DNA from: Bacteroidales bacterium
GTDB lineage: Bacteria > Bacteroidota > Bacteroidia > Bacteroidales > VadinHA17
Assembly: GCA_016715075.1 (NCBI GenBank)
Contig: JADKBK010000020.1
Span: 37,620 to 101,619, forward strand
Direction of reading: 5' to 3'
DNA length: 64,000 nucleotides
In this document: positions 56,418-64,000 of the stretch, piece after piece
Layout: the number at the start of each line of letters is the position of its first letter
Position numbering within the stretch: position 1 is the stretch's first letter
Notes under the pieces: generated by a model
Databases searched by the model: none
What the model was told of the DNA's origin: nothing
The model's input: only the letters and a program-made list of their open reading frames with translations
Program-made: the position numbers and the translations under genes

Positions 56418-57279
56418 ATGAAACTCCATCTCTTCAACATCGCAAACTTCAGGACCGACGGCGGCGCCATGTTCGGTGTTATTCCGAAAGTTTTATGGTC
56501 GAGAGTTTATCCTTCAGACGAGAATAACCTTATAGTTCTGACTTTACGGTCCCTGGTAGTGGAAACTGAAGGACATGTAATCCTTGTTGATACAGGCTGG
56601 GGTGAAAAGCAGGACGAGAAATTCTTCAGGCATGTGCATCAGCACAACGGGGAAGGATTGATCGATGGACTGAAAAAAAGGGGATATAACCCGGAGGATA
56701 TCACAGATGTGGTTCTGACACATCTTCATGCAGATCATTGCGGCGGGGGAGTGAAAAGGAAGCCCGGCGGTGATGGATATGAACTGACATTCCCGAATGC
56801 CAGCTACCATGTAAGCCGGACTCAGTGGGAATGGGCCGTCATGAACAATCTGAGGGAAGCTGATTCATTTCTTGAGGAGAATATTCTGCCAATCGGGGAA
56901 AGCGGACATCTGCGACTTGTAGAGCATGAGGGAAGAACTGTTTCCTGGTTTTTCTGTCAGGATCTGTTACGGGCATACTCCGGGATTAATGATTCCGATG
57001 ATCAGAGAAAATAACCATACATTTATATATACAGGCGATCTTATTCCAACAATAGCACACCTCCCCCTGATCTGGAATATGAGTTACGATATTGAATCCC
57101 TGAAGACTATTGAGGAGAAGGATAAGATCCTCAGAGAAGCCCTCGATGGAAATTGGATTCTGGTTTTTCAGCATGATGAACATCATGAGTGCTGTACCCT
57201 CGAAATGACCGAAAAAGGTATCAGGGCGAAGAAGAAGTTTGGATTTTCGGAGATCAGGAAGGAAGGGATTTCAAAGTAA
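56418..57279 (+). CDS. Metallo-beta-lactamase-fold hydrolase (frameshift near 56933)
   Basis: Two overlapping ORFs (56418-57014 and 56926-57279) form one protein of about 286 residues. The zinc motif 'THLHADHCGG' (HxHxDH, residues about 100-109) is in the first part, and the later ligands 'GHTPG' and 'YTGDLIPT' plus 'FQHDEHHE' are in the second. At 56933-56934 two A are read where one would give 'EHEGELFPGFSVR', so a single extra base explains the break. The family includes lactonases, glyoxalase II-like enzymes and quorum-quenching hydrolases; the substrate is not determinable here. Confidence 0.82.
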
Positions 57280-57292
57280 TCGCTGGCGCAGT

Positions 57293-57478
57293 GACCTCTG
57301 TGGATCACTGTGTTACTTTTAAAGAAATTACACAGAGTACCACAGAGAATGCACAGAGGACACAGAGATTTTACAATGATGAAATCAATTCCGTTATCAG
57401 AGTAGCTATGCGTTCTTCTGCCTTTTCGGCCTCAGCCTGCACCATCTCATGAGTAATATATTCGATCCGGCCTTCAAC
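57293..57478. repeat. Copy 1 of a 186-bp duplication that includes the 3' end of pnp
   Basis: 57293-57478 repeats at 57722-57907, offset 429 bp, with about two mismatches. Both copies carry GACCTCTGTGGATCACTGTG, the CACAGAG words and then pnp's last codons. Confidence 0.92.
57371..57478 (-). pseudogene. Duplicated C-terminal fragment of purine nucleoside phosphorylase
   Basis: 36 codons ending in TAA at 57371: 'VEGRIEYITHEMVQAEAEK' and onward, the same as the last residues of the complete gene at 57800. No start or catalytic part is present, so this is a dead fragment made by the 186-bp duplication. Confidence 0.85.
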
Positions 57479-57721
57479 CCCGCTGGCGCGGATTTGCAAT
57501 CCGTGCCAAAATAAAAGCATAATATCCTGAAAATTAAAATCCAAAAAACACCATTAATTTCTTCATTAATAGAATGTTAATATGATAGAGGTAGCACGGA
57601 TTGCAAATCCGCGCTAGCGGTAATTCAAAAAACACCATTAACTTCTTCATTAATAAAGCGTTAATGTTGTCTGGATTGGCACGGATTGCATCCAGATAAC
57701 TATCGGGACCGCGCCAGCGGT
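57479..57721. repeat. CGCTGGCGCGGATTTGCAATCCGTGCC inverted-repeat unit between the duplicated ends
   Basis: The left arm 57481-57507 pairs with 57594-57620 (one mismatch). A second, partly broken unit follows to 57720, ending CCGCGCCAGCGG. Both units contain CAAAAAACACCATTAA followed by TTCTTCATTAAT. A further CGCTGGCGC at 57281 precedes the duplication. Looks like a small non-autonomous element in tandem. Confidence 0.8.
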
Positions 57722-57907
57722 GACCTCTGTGGATCACTGTGTTACCTTTAAAGAAATTACACAGAGTACCACAGAGAATGCACAGAGGACACAGAGATTT
57801 TACAATGATGAAATCAATTCAGTTATCAGAGTAGCTATGCGTTCTTCTGCCTTTTCGGCCTCAGCCTGCACCATCTCATGAGTAATATATTCGATCCGGC
57901 CTTCAAC
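57722..57907. repeat. Copy 2 of the 186-bp duplication (true pnp 3' end)
   Basis: Matches 57293-57478; here the sequence continues upstream into the intact pnp gene. Confidence 0.92.
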
Positions 57908-58608
57908 TCCAAGGTCAGTAATAACACTTAAGGCAAAACAGCGAAGGTTCGCGTGACGTGCGACAATAACCTCGGAGGCAGTTGACATCCCTACAGCGTC
58001 GGCACCAATTATTCTGAAATATTTGTATTCGGCAGGTGTCTCATAAGTTGGACCGGTTGTTGCAAGGTAGATCCCCTTCCGAACTGAAATATTATGTTTT
58101 CCTGCTATAGCTAAAGCCTGATCAATAAGATCCCTGTCATAAGCCACGCCCATATCAGGAAACCTTACCCCTATACGATCATCATTCGTTCCGATCAATG
58201 GATTTGGAAGGAGATTAATATGATCCGTTATTACCATTATATCTCCTATCCGGAAATCAGGATTAACTCCGCCAGCCGCATTGGAAAGAAAGAGAGATTC
58301 CACACCAAGATATTTTAATACCCTTACCGGTAAGGCGATCATATCAGATCCATGCCCTTCATAAAAATGGAATCTGCCTTTCATGGCAACTACCTTTTTC
58401 CCTCCAAGGTCACCATAGATAAGCTTACCCTCATGACCATCGACTGTTGATACCGGGAAATCAGGTATATCTTTATAATCAATCTCTATCCTGTTTTCAA
58501 TACTGGTTGTCAATCCCCCCAGACCTGTGCCCAGAATAATCCCTGCAACCGGTTGGGTAAATCCTTTATCTTTAAGAAAATCTGATATTTTCCTTATTTT
58601 TCTAACAT
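57800..58608 (-). CDS. pnp: Purine nucleoside phosphorylase
   Basis: 269 residues if started at the ATG at 58608 with one A restored in the A-run (plus-strand T at 58597-58601): 'MLEKIRKISDFLKDKG'. As printed, the frame is instead fused to the end of lpxK. The protein phosphorolyses inosine and guanosine for purine salvage (trimeric PNP type). Visible motifs: 'GIILGTGLGG' (phosphate loop), 'GRFHFYEGH', 'LSNAAGGVNPDF', 'GPTYETPAEY' and 'GADAVGMSTASEV'. The gene overlaps the lpxK stop by 37 bp, a common Bacteroidota arrangement that supports the restored frames. Confidence 0.93.
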
Positions 58609-59666
58609 AATCAACTATCAGATTATCAAACTCATCTTTATCATCATTAAGAAAGGTTACTCCAATTGGCACGTAAAATAAAGCTGATTTTACCGGTTCC
58701 TCAATATCAGTGAATTCCCTTATCCTCATGGCATCCTTTTCAGTTGTTATTATATATTTTAAAGGGGCTTTAAGACTATTGTAAGCAGAAGCTATGGTCT
58801 CCAGATCATCCGCTATATATGAATAATGATCCGGGAAAGCAAGCTCATCCAACTCACCGAAGAATTTCTGAAGATATTCCCTGAAGTGTTTTGGGTTTGC
58901 TATTCCGGTCAGAAGCAGGGCCCCGCTCTCTGAACACTTTGTAAGGTCGAGAGAATTGATTTTGTTGTGGTCAATTCCAAAGACTGGCAGAGGAGCTTTA
59001 TAGGAAAGTGCTGTAAAAATAGAGATTCTGATATGCCGGTTTACCTATCTCTTTCACTATCAGCCGTCTCTGGATAGGACTAAGATTTCTGGGACATTTG
59101 GTTATAAGTATAATATCCGCTCTTCTCATATTTGATTTATCTTCCCTCAGATTCCCGTAGGGAAGCATATGATCATTCATGACCGGCCTTTCATAATCAG
59201 ACAGCAGTATAGATAAACCAGGTGTAATGCTCCTGTGCTGATAACCATCATCCAGAATTATTACCTCCGTTTCTGATGCAGTATCTATTATCCTTCTTAC
59301 ACCATTTACCCTGTCTCTGTCGACAGTAACAAGGATGTCCGGAAACTTTCTGAAGATCTGCATCGGTTCATCACCTATTTCTCTTACCGTTGAAGACATA
59401 GAGGCTATCCGGAAATCCTTTGTTTCTCTTTTATAGCCACGGCTGAGTGTGGCAACTCTGAAGTGTCCCCTTAAAAGATCCACAAGATATTCTGTATGAG
59501 GTGTTTTTCCTGTCCCTCCAACAGTAATATTGCCAACACATACAATTGGAATGGGAAATGCTGTTGAAGTAAGGATCCCGTAATTGTACAGAAAATTTCT
59601 GAATCCGGTTATTAACCCGTAAATAACAGATAAGGGATATAATAGTATATTTCCGGTTCTCCGCAT
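58572..59666 (-). CDS. lpxK: Tetraacyldisaccharide 4'-kinase (two single-base frame breaks)
   Basis: Phosphorylates the 4' position of the lipid A disaccharide at the inner membrane. The N-terminal 58998-59666 part has the membrane helix region (residues 1-35), the P-loop 'GGTGKTP' (50-56), 'LSRGYKR' and 'ILDDGYQHR'. At 59015-59019 five T (minus strand) are read where four would continue into 'TALSYKAPLPVFGID ... LLLTGIANPKHF ... ITTEKDAMR'. With a sixth A at 58597-58601 the protein stops at 58572. The total of about 364 residues matches the family. LpxK is essential in most Gram-negatives, so the breaks are more likely sequence errors than decay. Confidence 0.9.
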
Positions 59667-59669
59667 TTT

Positions 59670-61423
59670 CTACCTGATCTCAAGGAAATAGGGTAACCTT
59701 GCCTGAATTCCCGAGAGGTCCCTTATCTCTTCAACCATATTGAAATATTTTACTGATTCGCCAAGTTCCTTTTTCAGAATACTTGTTTTCAGTTCCCCTT
59801 CCAGCTGGGATAGTAACCTGGTATATGGATCTTCAAATACCGGCAGTTCCCTGATTGAATATTTATCAATGCCGGCCAGCTCCGCAGCGCCTTTGATTGC
59901 ATCAGTGAGTCCCCCGATTTCATCAACAAGTCCAATTTCCTTTGCGCTGACTCCGGACCATACTCTCCCCTGCCCAATACTGTCAACTGATTCAAAACTC
60001 TTCTTTCTTCCTAATGACACTTTGGTTACAAAATCGCTGTAAATATTCTCAATGCTTTTCTGCATTATCTCTTTTCTCATAAGTATTCATCGGTCTGTAA
60101 ACTGAAGGAAAGTCCGAATTTTTATTGGTATTTACAGTTTCAGTTGAAAGACCCAGCTTTTTCTCAAAGTAGTTCGCCCGCATTAGGCAACAACCCGAAA
60201 ACACCTATCGATCCTGATATTGTAGTCGGACTCGCATAGATTTTTGTTGCAGGTGCGGAAATGAAATATCCTCCCGATGCAGCATAATTTCCCATTGAAA
60301 TCACTACAGGCTTTACCCTTGTCGTTAGTTCGAGTTCCTGCCACATGATATCTGAAGCAGTGGCACTTCCTCCCGGAGAATTTACTCTGAGCACAACTGC
60401 CTTTACTGAGGTATCGAGTCGTTGTTTTCTGATAATTTCGGCATAATAGGTTCCGCCGATATTGCTTTCATTGCCTTTGCCTGTAACAATATGACCTGAA
60501 GCATAGATGACAGCAATCCTGGTTTTGGCAGAGACTACTTTATTCGGGTCGGGAACCTTTGTATATTTTGCCATTGAGACCAGGTTCAGATCTTTTTCTT
60601 TGCTGATCCCTGACAGGAATTTTAAGGTATCAATCAATTCATTCCTGTATAACAGTCCATCAACAAGCTTGTTTTCAAGCGCTGTGGAGGCAATATTCCC
60701 GGAAAGATTATCGGCAATAAGATTTAACTTATCAGCCGGAACGCGTGAATCTGATATCGCACTGCCATTTTCCCATATTGGCCCTACGCTTTATCTGCTC
60801 TTTATTTTCATCACTCAGCTTATCAAGTATAAATGGTTCGACGGCACCCTTGAATTTTCCATGCTGGTGACCTGCACTTCAACGCCAAGCTTATCAAGCG
60901 CATTTTTATAAAACATCATTTCCAGCGCTCAATCCTCGAAATCTACCATAGATCCGGTTTCTATATAGATCTTGTCAGCCACGGATGAGAGGGTAGTAGC
61001 ATGAAGTGTCAGTAGATAATCAGAATATGAGATTATAAATTTAATAATCCCTGAATTTAAGGAGGGCATTCCTTATTTCTCCTGTGGTTGCCCAACCGGG
61101 AAGGAAGGAACCTGTCTCTTCATTGTGAATACCTTTAATATTATTGTTTAAAGAGGCCTTATCAATATCTCTGAGTATATCATTCAAACCGTACAGGAGC
61201 GAATGTCATATTTAAGGTCGTCAATACTCTGGAAAACGGATCATTCCCTGCTGGGTATTTCAACCCGGCTTTAAGGACAAGTATAGAATTTTCTACCGAT
61301 TGAAACCGGTTTATCACCTGAGGCAACCAGCGCACTGAGACTGGCGAGCAGGACAACAAAAATAATTGAGGTCAGTATTATGCCGGTAATTGCAGCAAGC
61401 GTGTATTTAAGAAAACTTTTCAT
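59670..61423 (-). CDS. sppA: Signal peptide peptidase SppA, 67K type (several frame breaks)
   Basis: Translating from the ATG at 61423 gives the N-terminal membrane anchor 'FLKYTLAAITGIILTSIIF ... SGDKPVS'. Pieces of the N-terminal domain then follow in shifting frames (61.3-60.64 kb). The C-terminal protease half is readable at 60637-60164 ('IAVIYASGHIVTG', catalytic Ser in 'NYAASGGYF', 'TISGSIGVFG') and 60080-59670 ('GRVWSGVSAKEIGLVDEIGG'). The full span corresponds to about 585 residues, as expected for SppA, which degrades cleaved signal peptides in the membrane. At least five indels are needed. It ends 3 bp before lpxK starts; order sppA-lpxK-pnp on one strand. Confidence 0.8.
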
Positions 61424-61582
61424 GTTCTGAGGCTTTGAAATGATGATTTATACTGTTAGAAGTTCTGCCCTATTATTTTGAAACACAAACTTAAATGAAA
61501 ATTATCAACAAATCTCAAATCATGAAGCAACTCCTGAGACTAAATAATAAAAATATAACAGTGAAAATCAATGTTGAAATGC

Positions 61583-61684
61583 TAACCGCAAAGCACGCCA
61601 GGAGGACGCAAAGTACGCAAAGATAAAGTTACTACACGCGATCTTTGCGACCTTGCGCGATAACTTGCGACCTTGCGGTTAATA
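61583..61684. repeat. TAACCGCAAAG / CTTTGCGGTTA inverted word repeat
   Basis: AACCGCAAAGC, GGACGCAAAG and ACGCAAAG (61584-61623), then the complementary CTTTGCGACC, CTTGCGCG, CTTGCGACC and CTTGCGGTTAA (61643-61684): a long imperfect hairpin upstream of folK. Half of the same family is at 52301-52342 and another at 62350-62428. Confidence 0.85.
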
Positions 61685-61795
61685 CCTTATACTTTTCGAC
61701 AGCCCCAGTGAAACTCCTTGAAACTCTTATGGTTAAAAAATCACATAACTTTGGATTTCTTCTAAATTTCAACATTTAGGTCTAAAAGAATTTTA

Positions 61796-62282
61796 ATAAG
61801 AGCAAAGTTATTTCTAGGCCTTGGCACAAATCTGGGAAACAGGGAGAGTAATCTCAGTGCAGCTGTTAAAAGAAAGATGAACAGATGGGCAGGGAGTACT
61901 GCTTTTAAATATATATGAAACGGCTCCATGGGGTTTGATGCTGAGAGTGACTTCTTAAATATGGTTATCTTAATGTCGAAACTGATCATTCTCCTTCTGA
62001 ATTACTTAAGAAGATTGGAATGATTGAATCGATGCTTCATAGAGAAAGGAAATCAGGATCGTTAGCAACTTCGAGGGTAATAGACATAGATATACTTTTT
62101 GATGATCCTGCAATTGATGAAAAAGGTCTGAAGATCCTCATCGTCTATGATGAGCGCAAGTTCGTTCTTGTACCGCTCTGTGAACTGGCTTCGATATGAT
62201 CCATCCTGTTCTTAAAAAACCATGAGTGTATTGCTGGACGAGTGAGGACCGAAGCAGGATAACGAGATTTACCCCAACCTGA
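61796..62282 (+). CDS. folK: Dihydropterin pyrophosphokinase (FolK), frame-broken
   Basis: No single ORF shows it, but reading all three frames gives the FolK sequence in order: 'LFLGLGTNLGNRESNLSAAV', then 'YETAPWGFDAESDFLNMV' (61917-61965), then 'KKIGMIESMLHRERKSGS' and 'SRVIDIDILFDD', then 'ERKFVLVPLCELAS', 'MIHPVLKKTMSVLLDE' and 'SRITRFTPT' with stop at 62280. FolK transfers pyrophosphate to 6-hydroxymethyl-dihydropterin in folate synthesis. The conserved 'RxxxxxxSRxIDIDIL' ATP/Mg site is intact. The start is uncertain. At least four indels. Confidence 0.78.
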
Positions 62283-62542
62283 AGGGGGGGCTAACTCAAA
62301 CACTAAACTCTGTAGTCTCAGCTTTTCTCTGGCAAGTCTTCACTACCGGCAGGCGCAAAGATCCAAAGACAAATCATTTAGCTAACGCCTTTGCGACCTT
62401 TGCGTAATAACTTTGCCCTTTGCGGTTAGAGAGTATTTCTGAATAAACCCCTTACTATATTTCTAAATGACAACAAGACTGCAAGACTGCAAGACTGCAA
62501 GACCGCAAGACCGCCGCATCCTGGACCGCAAGACCTACCAGA
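62283..62542. repeat. Spacer with CGCAAAG and CTGCAAGA/CCGCAAGA word repeats
   Basis: 62350-62428 holds GCGCAAAG followed by the complementary CTTTGCGACC, CTTTGCG and CTTTGCGGTTAG. 62470-62533 is a tandem of AAGACTGC/AAGACCGC octamers (about six copies). No gene seen. Confidence 0.75.
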
Positions 62543-63216
62543 CTAAATCAACCCATTATCCGCAAAACTGTAACCAAATCCTTATCAGATATTACCAGGT
62601 GGTCGAGCAGCTGAATATCCAGCAGGTTTCAACCTCTTTGATTTTCTGAGTTACTTGCCCTGTCTGGATTCCACCGGGTTCGATTTCCGAAGGATGGTTA
62701 TGGCACCATAATACCCGACGCCAGGTGTTCAATTGCTTTTTTCATTGCCAATGGGACATCGTTTCGTTCCACTGATCCCGATACAGTTTCATCCTGTTTA
62801 TCACCCTGTTTGAACGATTCAGGAAGAGTATCCAGAACTCCTCATGCAGAAGGTCGGACAGTACAGGCCGAAAGATATCGGCGACGTCTTTCGAGCATTT
62901 GATCTGGACCTAACTCAGGGTTTCCTGCAAGCTTTCGCCGTCGTCCGGTTGAGGCTGCAGCTAGCTAACACAGCCCGTGCGTTACCTGCCGTGGATTTTG
63001 GCAGATCCGCGATTGTAGAAGTTTACTGAGGGCGGTCAGATTATTATTTACACTGGCCAGCAGTTCCCGGCCAAGATCGATGGCCGATTTCTCCTTTGTC
63101 CCTGAGCTGATAAGAATGCCCAGCAATTCCGCATCACTCAGGGTGGAGGTACCATACTGGATCAGTTTTTCCCTGGGCCTGTCCTCGACAGCCCAGTCGG
63201 TGATTTTAAGAGACAT
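62543..63216 (-). CDS. radC: RadC family protein (JAB domain), frame-broken
   Basis: The ORF at 62965-63216 starts correctly ('MSLKITDWAVEDRPREKLI') and carries the N-terminal UPF0758 region ('TLSDAELLGILISSGTKEKSA'). Past 63020 the protein continues in other frames: 'LAGNPEL', 'VADIFRPVLSDLLHEEFWILFLN', 'MKKAIEHLASGI', a damaged 'HNHPS' metal site read as 'CHNHPSEIEPG', 'VTQKIKE', 'LDIQLLDHLVISD' and the end at 62543. Total length of about 224 residues is right for RadC. Its historic DNA-repair role is doubtful; the JAB fold suggests a metal-dependent function. At least six indels. Confidence 0.8.
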
Positions 63217-64000
63217 TTAGCAGCGAATATCAAATACATATGTATTATATAAATCCACGGGGACATAATAATCGATCGGTGATGTTTTGTACTTTCCTGT
63301 CATTAGCTAAGAAATATCTGTGCGTCATCAACATTGATCGCATTTCAATAAACAAAACAACTTCGAAATAGCTAGTGGAATCTCTTTCGCCTCTTATCAA
63401 GATCGACACTCTTTTTGCTTACACCAAACATTCAGCCGATTATCTGACATTTAGATCTTTTCGGACTCCAAAAAAGGCTTTTTTATTTAAATACTCAAAA
63501 ACCCGCATTAATGGAATTTATTAATCCGTTTTGTCAAAGTGGACCTTTCTTCACACAATATATTTTGCACCGGCCTTTTACCTTAGCCAGTTATTAATTG
63601 TATCACAGAAGATTTGAACAGCAGTTGAGATTGCCTTTTAATAACAATGGACAATGAAATATCCGCGATAAACAGAAGATAAATATTGCAAGATCAGATC
63701 GAGTTTTAGGAAAATAAAATTGAAAACCGGATGTGCATTTTTCTCACTTCAATCAGAAGCAGTTCTTGGAAAAGTCATCGGAAATATCGGAATTATTCTA
63801 TCAATCCTTCGCAGTATGATAAGAAAACAGGAATTTCAGCAAATTATGCTGGCACCGAGTTTTTGGATGGTCATTGCTGCAGCGCGGCAGGACAGTGCCT
63901 TACCAGCGTCAGTATACTGGCGTAATCAGAATACTGGTTCATTAGTTTTGATGATGATTCGAAATATCCATCTGCGGCGATATTGGCCCTGCTCAAATGA
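63217..64000. other. Right end of window, unassigned and probably low-quality sequence
   Basis: About 780 bases without a gene I can name. A 64-codon plus-strand ORF at 63731-63925 and several out-of-frame stretches (for example 'FISFDDDSKYPSAAILALLK' just before the final TGA) suggest a coding region broken by indels. A hairpin-like AAAAAAGGCTTTTTT lies near 63470. No confident call. Confidence 0.35.

Noticed and set aside
57800..58852. A bifunctional LpxK-PNP fusion protein
   Set aside because: One extra A restores the usual end of lpxK and a proper pnp start, so the fusion is most likely produced by a base error.
60507..60911. 134-codon plus-strand ORF within sppA
   Set aside because: Antisense to readable SppA sequence with no family features of its own.

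Overview
The window reads as a chromosomal piece of a Bacteroidota genome, most likely an uncultured member of class Bacteroidia. The support is consistent: type IX secretion (T9SS) sorting domains, gliding-motility-type C-terminal domains, lipoproteins with the Cys-Lys/Asn-Lys-Asp-Asp style N-terminus, a FISUMP domain, a Bacteroidota-type TonB, the lpxK-pnp gene pair and many low-complexity intergenic word repeats of the kind seen in this phylum. No species can be named from the sequence. Layout, left part (1-19.4 kb): the 5' part of a family 2 glycosidase gene, a small IS200-type (Y1/HUH) transposase between short palindromes with a 187-bp tandem duplication beside it, a lamin-tail secreted protein, asd and hflX, a lipoprotein and TonB, tRNA-Ala(GGC), a metallophosphoesterase lipoprotein, a FISUMP lipoprotein, a run of three secreted proteins ending in a CHU_C domain, and a small lipoprotein. 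Layout, centre (19.46-49.13 kb, minus strand): almost 30 kb is one giant modular surface-protein gene of about 9,890 codons. From N to C it holds a long signal region, fibronectin-like and beta-helix modules in two super-repeats, five He_PIG/beta-helix units of about 1.68 kb, Ig/PKD-like modules, 17 Calx-beta repeats, HYR-like modules, 11 MBG repeats and a T9SS type A C-terminal sorting domain. It appears as nine ORFs, but the breaks sit mostly in short homopolymers and the protein alignment continues in another frame, so I read it as one gene with base-level sequence errors. Layout, right part (49.8-64 kb): rpsT, tRNA-Glu(TTC), a four-helix-bundle gene bracketed by inverted low-complexity arrays, a TIM-barrel sugar isomerase-like protein, a phospholipase D-type cardiolipin synthase, two tandem esterases, a metallo-beta-lactamase-fold protein, pnp, lpxK, sppA, folK and radC. 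The density of frameshifts rises sharply beyond about 60 kb (sppA, folK and radC are each broken several times), which looks like the low-quality end of a contig more than genuine decay. How the genes fit together: asd, hflX, rpsT, lpxK, pnp, sppA, folK and radC are housekeeping functions. The TonB protein, lipoproteins, glycosidase, esterases and T9SS substrates form the envelope and surface-exposed layer typical of a polymer-degrading or surface-attached bacterium. The giant protein is the outstanding item.
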